From assembly GCF_005239225.2 (NCBI RefSeq), contig NC_133301.1, forward strand, positions 1,555,001 to 1,619,000: a stretch of DNA of 64,000 nt, read 5' to 3'. The stretch is from Populus alba. Taxonomy: Eukaryota; Streptophyta; Magnoliopsida; Malpighiales; Salicaceae. This document shows, piece by piece, positions 49,601 through 60,690 of the stretch (the stretch's first letter is position 1; each line of letters opens with the position of its first letter). The translations under genes and the position numbers were made by a program. The notes under the pieces are model-generated. The model saw nothing but the letters and a program-made list of their open reading frames with translations, had not been told where the DNA came from and ran no database searches.

Positions 49601-52600
49601 ACAAATGAAATGCAAAAAAGTTGGCTTATATGCTACTCCCCTTGCTCTTTACTCCTTTCAATCCATTAATCAACCAGCTGGCACTGGATAATACTTTTTG
49701 ACATTCATGAACTTTTGGCTTCCTATTTTTGTTGCATATCCTTGGAAACAAATCATGAAATGTTCTGCAATGTGGTTTGAGAATATCCACTCCAGACATA
49801 TATTGGTCTTGTATTCTAATTTAACTCCTGCATTTTTCACAATAGTTTTTCTTGGAAATGATGAAAGTGCCACGTGCAGAGTCAAAGCTAAGAGTTTTTT
49901 CATTTAAGATACAATTCCAATCCCAGGTTAGAGGGCAACCTCTTTCGTTGTTATTTGTAGTTTTTTTTGGCAATAGAGGTCCCTGTGGTTCAATGATTCA
50001 GTCGTACTGGACCCTGTGGTTTTGAAAGGGCAATTGGATCATTGAAATTTTGGACCCGGGTCAAAGTCCCTCCCTCCAATTTTTTTCGGAAATTTCTGTT
50101 AATATTTATTTGCTTAAGGGCACATGACATCCACTGATTGCTGGAGATTTTGGTCATCGTTGACCAAATTTGACTGCTGATTATTAACTTCAATGGAATT
50201 TGGTAACGGAATTGGAAGGAGGGATAATCTATGTCCAAAAAATCAAATCTTATGACCCAATTTTCCTTTTCTGAACCATAGGGTTCAATGTGACTGGAGC
50301 ATAGAAGCATAGGGATCAGTGCTACAGAAAAACCATTGTTTGCAAATATTCAGCTCTTGTCTTGGACCTATTTCAGGTTTCTGATCTCAGAGGCAATTTG
50401 AATGTTATAAATTCAGCTTCTGAAGAGGCAAGTCAGATCTTTGTACTTCATTTTTTTCCAGCAGTGCTAGTTCTCTGAAGATTTTCATCTCTTAGAGCAT
50501 TTCCAATCATGTATTTTATCAGATCAGGAGCTCAGCAAAGTTGAAAAGGATCATGCAGACTATTCTTTCCCTTGGTAATGCTCTCAACCATGGTACTGCA
50601 AGGGGTAAGTTAATGAGTTGCAATTTCATCGGTTAGTATCCTGTGGTAACAACCACCCTAGAGAATATGAATCAGACATATCAGTATTGCACATTAGTTT
50701 GTGCCCATAGTAGAAAAGTCTAACAAATAGCTTGTTAGAGACAGCCACTACTCTAATCTAGAGGATTTGTTTTTGCTAAACCATAACTACTGATGACTCT
50801 CTTTATGTCTGGTTTTTATGTTTTTTACTTATTAGAAACCTAATATTTTGTTTTAAATAAGATGCCGAATAACCTCCTCCTGTATAATCTCAAGTCTTTT
50901 AGATCCTAACATGTACTGTAGGATACTGTAACTTTTTCATTGCAAAATGCCAAGCTTTTACTATAAATCCCTTTTATGCTCTAGCGTGTTCATACTTAAT
51001 AAGCTAGTTGATCCAGGACACTATCATCCAGAAAGTGATTAGAGCTAAAGAAATACCAAGATAGATAACTATACCTTACACCCTGAAGAATGTGATTTTG
51101 TAATTACATTGAGATTGAAATGTTATACTTGAAATTGGACTTGCAAGATCATATGGTTGGCCATGCACTGTACAAGTATCGTCAATCAAACAAGTAGCCC
51201 TTGTTAATATGCAGAAGGTTTTAATCTGACATTGAAGATCTTATTTGATGAGATTAATTTCAGGATTTTGGGAGCTAATCCCTATGCCTGTCATATTCTT
51301 GTGTTTCTCTCATATCCTCTCGATGTGCTTGCATTATCTGGATTTGTTCTTTCAGAAAATTTATAATTTCATTGCACTAGGTTCTGCTGTTGGATTTCGA
51401 TTGGATAGTCTCCTCAAACTCACTGATACACGAGCCCGAAACAGCAAGATGACTCTCATGCATTATCTTTGTAAGGTACAATATTTCCTTCTAAATTGAA
51501 TTGCAGTTTAAAACATGAAGACACTAAAATACTAAAATTAAACCCCATATTTTTCCTAAGCAACATAAAAAATATATTGTGGGCCCACATCATACTCCTA
51601 AAGCTGAATTAAGTCAAGTCACTCGGACAAAACAGATCAGAAAAGCTTCTGTATTTAGGATGGTTAATAAATGAAAAGTTTGTCTTGCTGTATCTTTGGA
51701 TTTACATTTTAAGTGGCAGCAAGGTTCTAATGACTGAAAGACTGAATACTCTGAAATATAATTGAATAATTTTTTCTTCTAAATTGATAAGATGACAATT
51801 GATGCTTATACCCAGAGGGCATTTGTATAGCGTAAAATATTTTTCAAGAAAATGTTTTTCTGATTTTTCTGCGTTTGTTTTTTGTAAAATATTTAATAGG
51901 AAAATCAATCAACTTACAATATTTTATAGTCAATCTTTAAACTTAGTTTATTTATTGAAAATTATTTTCAACGCATGAATTTCTATAAAATATTTTACAA
52001 ACAATCACAATATATCCAATAATTTCAACCACCATTACCTCGACCATCATCTCACCACCACCACCACCTTCATTGTTGCCCCCACCACCCCACCACCACT
52101 ACCATCACTTCATTATCAAAACACATCAACATAATTCTACCACTACCATACTTTTCACATCATTACTTACCAAACATCATAAAATATTTTTCTTATAAAA
52201 TGTTTTACGCAAAGCATTTTACATGTAAAATATTTTCCATCCATAAAATATTTTATGCAAAACAAATGCTCCTAGAAACCTGTATTGTTGAGCTAGCTTA
52301 AATGCATATAGTGATGCTGAATCTTGAAATCTAATCCTCAGAGAGTGTGAATCTGTTTTTCCTTTCCTCTTCTTTTTGGTTGAGAAATATATTTGCAATT
52401 GTTAACATTTTTGCAGAACTTTCCTATATTTTGTGCTCATTAAACATTAGAGGATACCAAATAAATGGAAAATAAAACTCCGGACAAAAATATTTATTTG
52501 GGTTTGGTGTTGAATCTTTTTATATGAATTTTAGGTACTGGCTGAAAAGCTTCCAGAACTGCTAGATTTTTCGAAGGATCTTGTGAATTTGGAGGCTGCA

Positions 52601-53769
52601 ACAAAAGTAATCCTCCTCCTCCTTTTTGTGTATGTGTTTTTTGTTGGCAATTTCAGTTTCCATTACATTGTTTGCTTGCTAAGCTATATGTTGTATTTTG
52701 TGCAGATACAATTGAAATATTTGGCAGAGGAAATGCAAGCTGTTAGTAAAGGGCTTGAAAAAGTTATGCAGGAATTGACTGCTTCAGAGAATGATGGTTT
52801 GGTCTCAGAAAGTTTTTGCAAGGCAAGTCCTTTTCAGCTACTCTCTTCACTGTGGATAAAGGTTTCTTAGGATTTGTTGCTGGAATTGCCTGCAGTAAAT
52901 GGAATTACTCACCATTGGCATGCATGCAGGCACACATGCACACTGAATATCCTTTACCTTGGCACATTGTACTCATTAATATCTTTTTTTTCTTGTCCCT
53001 TGGAAATGTTCAGAATCTCAAGGTTTTTCTGGCCTTTGCTGAAAGTGAAGTGAGGTCTTTGGCTTCCCTTTATTCCTCCGTGGTATGTACATGAACTTTT
53101 GTTTTGACCAGCTGACTTTGAACAAAAATGCTGTGCTTCAACTTGAACACTCACTGCCAGTGATTTTTGTTTTCCGAATTTGAATGTTTTAGGGTAGAAA
53201 TGCAGATGCACTGGCTTTTTATTTTGGGGAAGATCCGGCACGTTGCCCATTTGAGCAAGGTATTTTCCAGTATATTTTGTTAAAATGGATATACCACATA
53301 GATTCCAATTTCTGCAGCTCGCTCTTATTCTAGGAATCTGAATGGTGTCAGTTAGGCTGCAATATTTTAATTTTCAGCCCATCATTAGTAATGCTGTATT
53401 CAATAATTACTAAATTAACACACACTCTTCACTATACAGTTTTTGCATATGTATACATGTGCATATCCATGTTTTCTGTGTGTATGGTTATGATATTTAC
53501 ACGATGCTTAAATATTATCATTGGCTCTTGAATGTCATTTGTATACTTGGGGACCTCTCACTTTCTATCTTTGTTCTATAGTTGTGTCCACTCTGCTCAA
53601 TTTTGTGAGGATGTTCATCCGAGCACATGATGAAAACAAAAAACAACTTGAATTGGAAAAGAAAAAAGCAGAAAAGGATGCTCAAAATGAGAAGTCCATG
53701 ATGGCTTCTCCGAGAAAGCTGTCTGAAAACTTGGTACAGACACCTATCAAAAGTGGGATCTTCAAATGA
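43604..53769 (+). CDS. Class II formin (PTEN-like + C2 + FH1 + FH2), FH1 exon frameshifted
   Basis: Seventeen exons: 43604-43676, 44302-45002, 45374-45595, 45669-47778, 47877-48006, 48633-48704, 49192-49290, 49477-49518, 49846-49926, 50377-50427, 50523-50604, 51381-51475, 52535-52606, 52706-52822, 53014-53082, 53193-53259 and 53582-53769. With one base added in exon 4 the protein is about 1423 residues; as written it ends at TGA 47526-47528 after about 951, before FH2. Order: PTEN-like domain, C2 with FRIYGQDP, linker, Pro-rich FH1, then FH2 from about LKPYHWLKLTRAMSGSLW through GNALNHGTARGSAVGFRLDSLLKL. Class II plant formins nucleate and cap actin and bind phosphoinositides through the PTEN-C2 part. 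The phosphatase loop reads HCERGGWP, lacking the catalytic Arg. Introns 10 and 14 use GC donors. All other exons are in phase, so a sequencing slip in a C-run or a recent allele is likelier than an old pseudogene. Confidence 0.88.
47204..47570 (+). repeat. Two tandem 61-codon repeats in the formin FH1 exon
   Basis: Unit 1 starts at 47204 and unit 2 at 47387 (TCTACAT anchors, offset 183 = 61 codons). Each encodes SGSAxGPxNAPSVPPPPP, SSVAK.SSFNNAAHIPPVPPP and KGLSRTSSVSS. The right-hand anchor GGxTTGTCAAG is at 47352 and 47534, offset 182, so unit 2 is one base short. The shortfall maps to the C-run 47439-47445. Confidence 0.9.
49979..50317. mobile_element. Inverted-repeat (MITE-like) element in formin intron 9
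   Basis: The left end GGTCCCTGTGGTTCAATG...GGACCCTGTGGTTTTGAAA pairs with the reverse complement of the right end (GATCCCTATGC...GAACCCTATGGTTCAGAAA) over about 75-80 bases. The element is about 340 bp with no reading frame. No clear target-site duplication was found. Confidence 0.75.
51816..52273. mobile_element. Inverted-repeat (MITE-like) element in formin intron 12
   Basis: The left end GGGCATTTGTATAGCGTAAA matches the reverse complement of the right end (GGAGCATTTGTTTTGCATAA), and both continue into AATATTTT. The interior has a CAC/CCA-rich stretch at about 52028-52110. It is about 458 bp and non-coding. Target-site duplication not resolved. Confidence 0.65.
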
Positions 53770-56429
53770 TCAAGTGCCGTGTACACCATATTCTGCCAGT
53801 CCAATCAGGACCTGTTCTCTTGCAGACAACACCATTGCCCACCGTGGTTGAAGGCCCGTTACAAGCAAGCTGAGGCACTCACTAAAAGGGCAAAACTAGA
53901 ATTCAAATCCAGAGAAGTGTTATACATTGCAGCAAGAATTAAGCACTTAAATGCAGGTGTACATGGCAGGGACGGATACTCAGTTTTTTGTGGCAACCCT
54001 TTCTTACATGCTTGTGTGTTTCAGGGTTCTTCACTTCCGTTGCTGTTTCAGTGTTATCCTTATACTTCATCTGCACCATTGTTTACAAAGTTGCTTTGCT
54101 TTTGGAGCACAGATGTTGGCAATCTTTGAAGACAAAGTGCAAGACACTAGAATCTTGTTGTCAAGATCGGTTATAGTTCGGTTTTCCATAATTCATATCG
54201 GTAGCTAGATGGTAGGAGTGTTGTTTGTCATGTACATTTTGATGTATAGTGATGTAAATGTCTATATGTAGTCATTGTTGAATACCACGATTCATCAAGA
54301 GCCTCATTTCTCAAAGAAATGAAGAAGACAATGTAGTTTCCAATTGGATGGGATAGTTGTCTGAAGCCATTGTCAACAACCAGGCATAGAGTTACTAATA
54401 GCAAAATAAATAAATAAATAAATTTCTAAAGACACAAATGTATAAAGACAGGATCAAATATTGGTGTGTCATCTTTGTTGCCTTGAGAAAATCCCCAAGA
54501 ACAGAGCCATGGCCATGTCTTTACAAGAACTGGGCAGCAGGCTACCAGCAGTACCTGGATAAAAATATCCCATGAAGCTCCTTTGAGTTGTCTCTGAGAT
54601 ATAAGAGCTAGAAATATTCTTGTTTTGCTTGATGTTTTATGTATTTTTTTAATACATTGTCACTTGATCTCCTATACTAAAAAAACATTTGAATGATCAT
54701 GTATGTAGAGAGAGTCGAGCCCCTGACTCAAGAACACTCATGTATCTTTGAAAAAAAAACCCCTAATACACTATAAAATAAAGAATCTCCTACTGCAAAA
54801 TATTCGTCGGGAAAACATGATCATGAGAGCGTCGCGGTCTGCAGATTTGGACTGAAAGCTGAAGACTTTTTGCTGACGAAATTTGCTAGACTATGAAGAT
54901 TTATATTGAAGTTGAAACCATTACAAGTTTTAAAGAATTTTTAAGCTTAAATCCTAAATCTTCATAAATTTCTATTGTTAGTTATTTCTTAGCACAAGAG
55001 CGCATGCAGGATCATCTTTTTTTTTAAAAAAAAAAAATAATAATAATAATCTAAGCACATATTTATAGAGAATATATTTTAATCCATAAAATGTTTTTAT
55101 TATTTAACATAAAGTCTTTATATAACAAGGATTTAAGTTTAGAGTTATGTGGATTATATAATATCTTAGGCCTGTTTATTTTTGTTTTTAAAAGTCTTTT
55201 TTAAAAAAAATTATTTTTTTTAATTTTAAATTAATATTTTTTGATATTTTTATATTATTTTGATGAGTTGATGTTAAAAATAATTTTTAAAAAATAAAAA
55301 AATTATTATTTAAATATATTTTTAAATAAAAAATACTTTAAAAATTAGCCATAATTATACTTTTTAAAGATGTTTAATATGTAGAATAGGGTTTGATATC
55401 ATATGAATATAAAACTATAGCAATATTTATTATAGCTGAATGGGAAAAAGAATCCAGCCACAAATTCTCATTTAAATAATTGAATATGATGGTGAAATTT
55501 CTCAGATGATTTAAATTAATTTTTTATACGAGGCTGTCAAATTTTTATGGGGATTAGATTTTGACTCTGATGTTATGTCAGAATTTTTGTGGCCTTTGAT
55601 AGTGGAGTTTCACCGATGACGACTTGATTGATTGCGTATTTGTTGTTGTTATCAAAATATATTTTATTAAAAAATATATTTTTTATTTTTTTAAAGTTTA
55701 TTTTTAACATCAATAAATAAAAACTATATCAAAACATAAAAAATAAAATTTTTTAAAAATTTAAAAATTTTAAAAAATTATGACTAACCACATTCCTAAA
55801 CATTCATATAAACATCCAAGCAAGGTTTTTTTTTTTTTTTTTTTTTTATAATAATCATCATTGTTATTTTTAGAAAAATTAAGTAGTTTAATGAAATAAT
55901 TTTTATATAGTTTCATTTTAAATATTTATTAGGTAAATGGTTGATTAAAAAATTTACTTCTTATGCTAATTTCATTATTTCCGATCAATTCCATCTTTAA
56001 AATTTTTTTTTTAGTCAACTCGATTGCACTTGAACCGGTCAAGTTATATGAATTATGCTTTTATTTTAATTTTAAACCTGAGTTACATAAGAGAGTCGAG
56101 CATGATTTTTGCAAATCAATTTTATTATTTTTCTTATCAATTTTTTTTATATATTTTTTTTAATACTCAAGCTGTCTTTTTATTAATCAAATTAACTAGT
56201 TCACTTCATGGCCAAATTCTCTCAAGCAGTAAATAAAAACATTTTTAAAATTCATCTACTCAATTAAATTTAATAACAATACTAAATAATTTTTTATAAT
56301 TTTTTGAATTTTTTTGTTATATTCATTTTTTTATATATATATATATCGGGAGCGTAAGAACACAAGCAAATACAAACGTAGCCAAGAGAGAAAGATCATA
56401 AACTTTTCATAAATAAGACAATAATTATT
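53770..56429. other. Formin 3' UTR and spacer to WRKY40-like gene
   Basis: 53770 to about 54420 probably holds the formin 3' UTR; an open stretch at 53779-54129 has no recognisable family. (AAAT)n near 54404-54422 could supply poly(A) signals. A T-run lies near 55827-55848. No other gene seen. Confidence 0.45.
55175..55400. repeat. AT-rich self-complementary dispersed repeat
   Basis: GCCTGTTTATTTTTG at the left, then TTTTTAAAAAAAATTATTTT, a centre GATGAGTTGATGTTAAAAATAA, and the mirrored AAATATATTTTTAAATAAAAAA. A second fragment lies at about 55630-55810. Same family as 31700. Confidence 0.5.
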
Positions 56430-57691
56430 TCACAGCATTCTTGACGCAGACAGGTCACTCATTGAACTTGCAACAGCCGCAGCTAAAGCTACAGAGAAGT
56501 TAGGATCTTTAGTTAAAGATGCCACATATTCTTCAATGTAGTTCTTGCTGTGGTTATTATTAATCTTGTCGCAGTCTTCCATGGATCTTTTAGAAGGTTT
56601 TTCCTTCTGTTGATTAATACTGGGACTTGAAAGAGTAAGATCAAGAGCTATAGATGGTTGAAGAGGAGGAATTTCGATTGGACACTTGAGGACATGATTA
56701 GTTATGGAATTTTTTGATGATGAGCTATTTGGAGAACATAAATATTGTCCATGTGAGCCATTGGGTTCGTGGTTGTGTTCTCCATCGTAAGTTGCAACAA
56801 GAACTGAATCATCGTCTACACATCTCTGGACCTGAAAACCAAGCATAAATCAAAGAAGACAGGTGTTATCACATGCTCAGTACTGTTTTTGATTGCACAC
56901 ATGAACCTTGAAGTTGCCCTTTGAAAGCTCTCTCTCGAGATAAACCTCAGGATACTATTTACAGATGTTTTTTTTGACTGGTTTTCAGAAGAAAACTCGA
57001 GCAGACGTACCTTCTTCTTGACGGGGCAATTAGGAGCCATGGAACACCTGAAGTAAGCTCGAGGTGATGGGTTGTCCTTAGTAACCTTCTGGCCATACTT
57101 TCTCCATTGATATCCATCTTTCACAATCTAAATTCACATTTGTGAAAGAGCTTTTTATTATCATATGTAAGATCTTGGAATCTTCAACTCAAAAACTTCA
57201 TGTACAAATCATGTATATATCAAACTGATGACTAGAGGAACTTACCAGGCTCTTGTCATTGGAGTGACTTCTCACCAAGATTCTCGATGCCTTGGTTATG
57301 GGAACTTCAAATCTTGCTCTCTTGTTCGAGTCAAGGATTTCATGACAAGCTTGATCTCCCTCCGTTAAGTTGCTTGCTGCCTTTTGCTGATGTTCTTCAG
57401 TTTCTTGAATCTCTGCTTGAAGAATGCTGAATCTTCTGGTCATAACTTCAAGCATAAATCTAAGTTTTTCATTCTCTTTCTGCCTGTGTTCCAACTCGAA
57501 TTGAAGAGCTTCCACCTGAGTAAGATAACATCTACTGCTTGAGAAACATCAACTTCATTTTTCAGCAAGAACCCTAAATCAATATGTACGAACTTTTATC
57601 TATTTCCTGCTCCTTATTTCATTATATGCTAACGTTTTTCTTTGCCCCCCTCCCCCCCCCTCTATACTCTTCTCCAAGAAGTAGTAGTAGT

Positions 57692-57727
<36 letters not shown>

Positions 57728-57773
57728 CTAGAAGAAAACATACCTTTTCTTTGCAAGAGGGAAAGACATCCAT
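56430..57773 (-). CDS. WRKY transcription factor, group IIa, WRKY40/18/60-like
   Basis: Four exons on the minus strand: 57773-57744, 57515-57246, 57127-57011 and 56831-56430, giving 272 residues. A Leu-rich heptad region ([22 protein letters not shown], from residue 11) is the group IIa coiled coil for homo- and heterodimers. The single domain has WRKYGQK (108-114) and a C-x5-C-x23-H-x-H zinc site (Cys 128, 134; His 158, 160). It is split by the phase-0 intron between CPVKKK and VQR that marks groups IIa and IIb. ALDLTLS and the C-terminal [24 protein letters not shown] are group IIa signatures. Such factors are nuclear, pathogen- and ABA-responsive, and often repress defence genes. The first exon codes for only ten residues, so this protein lacks the longer N-terminus of WRKY40 (302 residues); an unseen upstream exon is possible but not needed. 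Confidence 0.92.
57695..57726. repeat. (CA)n microsatellite in WRKY40-like intron 1
   Basis: Sixteen uninterrupted CA units, just downstream of the exon 1 donor on the minus strand. Preceded on the plus strand by a C-run near 57650. Confidence 0.95.
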
Positions 57774-57877
57774 GGTTTGTGAGCTTAAGAATATCAAGAT
57801 AGCTTCAATACTATACAGTATGGATGAAAAATGTTGCCAGGAGTGTTATTAGAAAAAGCAAATAGGAGACGTGTAAG

Positions 57878-57903
57878 CCCTTATTTATAAGTGAATGTTG
57901 ACC
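57878..57903 (-). promoter_or_regulatory. TATA-like box and W-box upstream of the WRKY40-like gene
   Basis: The minus strand reads TTATAAATAAG about 110-120 bases before the ATG, a good TATA box. TTGACC (plus strand 57898-57903) is a W-box core right beside it, about 125 bases before the ATG. Group IIa WRKY genes are known to be controlled through W-boxes. Confidence 0.55.
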
Positions 57904-59290
57904 TCTCGTGCATAGAGGTTAGAATTTTTTGTTTGGACGACGTTTCGTTCACACAGCCTGCAAGGATGACCATAAGTAGGTGGCTGCTCTGTCTTAAGAA
58001 ATTAAATTATAGAAAAAGATTGATAATTTGGTCTTAAATTGTGCTGACTAGCGAAGGGCGAATTTGTTGAAATCAATCCACGTGTTGGAAAAAAATAGCT
58101 AGCTAGATACATGAGCTTGTATTTATCAAATGAATCCTTGGACTAGAGTGAGAAAATCAAACGTAAGATCTATGACATAAGCTTGTTTAGGTAAGTCTAG
58201 ACTATGGTTACTTTACTTTGGTTCTCCTATTTTCTTTTTTCCTTGGGTCCAATAACGTGTAAGAGGTCACTACCAAGTGCCAAAGACTCGAGTCTCCTTC
58301 CCTGTTTTCGAAGGACTGTGGTTCTCTATTTTTTTTTTTTTTTTTTTTATTTTAATCATTTGTTTTCCTTTCCTTTCTAATCTACATGGTGAGGAAATTT
58401 GTGCCTAGAAGCATTACCGGTCTGTATGGTAATTAAAAAATATATAAAAATACGAAAGAATAAAAGAGAAATTAAACGGAGAGAAATAAGGGATTTTTCT
58501 CTCTTTTTTTTTTGGTTTAAGAGAAAAGAAAAGAATTTTTAGAGGATACAATGAGAAGAATTATGTTAATTTTTTCAATTCCTTCTCTTTCATTCCAATT
58601 TAAAAGAAAAAAAAATATGGGTGTAGAAAATAAAATTCAAAAGATTTATTTTCCCTCTTTTCCCTTTTTTTAGTATTCAAACAAAGGAAAACGGCTTGAT
58701 CCCCTTCACATTAACTTAATTTTCCATTTATCTTTCTCAAAAACACACTATACAAATAACGACAGAATTAGGAATTTAAATATGAGGATATTGATATAAA
58801 ATACACTAAAATACATTTGAAATTAAGATGAAAGTAAAAAAGTATGATTATAGAATAATAAACAACTTTTTTCTTTCCGGAGGGGAAAATGCATCTTTTA
58901 TATGAAATAATACTTAAACTCAGGGGTATATTTATTAAAAAATAATTGAATTAATATATATATATTATATATATGAGGATATTGTTAGTAAAGTTTTTTA
59001 TAAAACAATTCCGATGAAAGGTGGTAGCGTTTGATTACTATTTTAGGATAGAAGGACATAAACAATGAAAACAGAATCATGAAGAGTAGGATTCATGTTT
59101 GACTGAAGAGACAAAAACATAAAAATAAATATGTTTTTGGGATAATTTTAAAGTGAATTTCTATACTTCTAAAACAAGAGATATAAAAGGTGATATGTTT
59201 TTAGAAACAATATTTATTATTTTATTATTTTGAAATATCCTTGTAAAAAAACTCTAAATTTCAAAATTATCTAACTAAGACATGAAATGA
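57904..59290. other. Upstream spacer of the WRKY40-like gene
   Basis: No gene seen. AT-rich after 58300; a T-run lies near 58328-58349 and a TA-rich stretch near 58955-58975. Confidence 0.4.
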
Positions 59291-59461
59291 TAAAAATAAT
59301 AATTATTATAGTTTTAAAACTCAACTCAAAGGTCGATTTTGGGAAAAACCCAGGTCACTTGTTGAGGCCCAAGTCACAGGTAAGATTGACTCGAGTAAGC
59401 TTAAGAATAAAAATAATTAATATCATAGTTTTAAAATCTAATTTTATGGTCGACTTAGGGC

Positions 59462-60076
59462 AAGCACTACTAGAAAATTAATAAATACAAACGAAAATAC
59501 CGAGGGAATTACCGTGGGGAAAAAAAATTAAAACAAAGCAAAAAAAAATGACGACGTGTCATTTTTTACCAACGGAATTACCGACGGAATTAATCCTTCG
59601 GTAATTACGTCGGTAAATCCGTTGGTAAACTGTGAACACTGTTCATCATGTCAATTACAAATGGAATTACTGACGGAATTTTCCGTCGGTATTTTCCAGA
59701 GAGCTCCAGAACTGTTCATCTTCCAATTGCACTGTTAATTGTTTTACTTTACGGACAAAATCATCGACGGATTGAAAATTCATCAGTGTGTTTTGGCGGT
59801 TTTCTAAAAAAATTCAATTGATTTAAAATTTTCATTTAAATATTACAGATGGAATCACCGACGGATTGAAAAATCATCGATAATTTTTGGCGGTTTCTGA
59901 AAACTTTTTACAAAATTGAAAATTTAAATTAAATATTACCGACGGAATAATTAAAAAATATTAATATTCAATTATCCGTCGGTAAATCCGTCGGTAACGC
60001 GCCCCAATAAAAAACCTGAATCCGCTTATTTCACAAGAGACAGACTCATTATTTCTTTTTTTTCTTCTACTGCTTC

Positions 60077-60108
<32 letters not shown>

Positions 60109-60517
60109 CTTCTTCTTCACTATATGTAAAAAACATCAATATCTATTTCTTTCTCTTCTTTTCTCTCCTCATCTCCTTCTCTTTTCCTCCATGCTCGGGT
60201 ATGTCTTCTTCTTCTTTCTTCTTTTATCCTCTTAGTTTTTTTTAATTAATATGCTTCACGAATTTTTTTTTCCTTAGCTTCACTTGCAAGTATATTAAGG
60301 TAAGATTTTTCTTTTTTTTTATTTTTTCATGATTTTTTTCACTATATTTGTTTTTTATTTAATTTTAATTGATTTTGTTTATAATATTATTACCGACGGA
60401 TTTACCGACGGAAATTCTCCGTCGGTGATGTCGTCAGTAAATTAATTACCGATGGAATATGTGTCTTACGCCGACGGAAAAATTCCGTCGGTAAAACTGT
60501 TAAATCTTGTAGTGAAG
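59462..60517 (+). mobile_element. Non-autonomous CACTA (En/Spm-type) DNA transposon, complete
   Basis: The element at 59465-60514 (1050 bp) starts CACTACTAGA and ends TTGTAGTG (reverse complement CACTACAAGA). AAG flanks it on both sides (59462-59464, 60515-60517), the 3-bp target duplication expected of CACTA elements. Both subterminal zones are packed with direct and inverted forms of TACCGACGGA / TCCGTCGGTA (for example near 59579, 59682, 59939, 59972, 60392, 60417 and 60487), which are the usual TNPA-like binding repeats. It has no transposase frame, so it depends on an autonomous partner. Confidence 0.93.
60079..60118. repeat. (CTT)n microsatellite inside the CACTA element
   Basis: About thirteen CTT units in a pyrimidine-rich tract. 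Confidence 0.95.
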
Positions 60518-60690
60518 ATCCAGGTTACGAGTAGAGTTGATCGTTGAGCCGGGTCAACATAAAAATAAAAATAATTATTATCATAATTTTAAAACTTGAC
60601 TTGGTGCAAGGTCCCGGTCAAATGTAAAGAAGGTCAACATAAAATAAAAGTAGTTATTATCATAGTTTTAAAACTTGATTCAAATTTTCC

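Larger units (their letters stand above)
59293..60690 (+). repeat. Four-unit degenerate tandem repeat, interrupted by the CACTA element
   Basis: Units carry AATAATTATTATCATAGTTT-like sequence, TTAAAACT and then a GTC-rich stretch (GGTCGA, CCCRGGTCA). TTTTAAAA anchors lie at about 59312, 59429, 60586 and 60666. Without the 1053-bp insertion, units 2 and 3 would be about 105 bp apart, like units 1 and 2 (117). Confidence 0.75.

Noticed and set aside
43604..53769. Formin as an old pseudogene
   Set aside because: All other exons and splice sites are intact and the FH2 coding sequence has no further damage, so a single recent or artefactual base loss explains it better.
53779..54208. Open frames just after the formin stop
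   Set aside because: No resemblance to any family I know; position and codon pattern fit a 3' UTR. A possible C-terminal extension was dismissed because the exon chain ends at a clear TGA.
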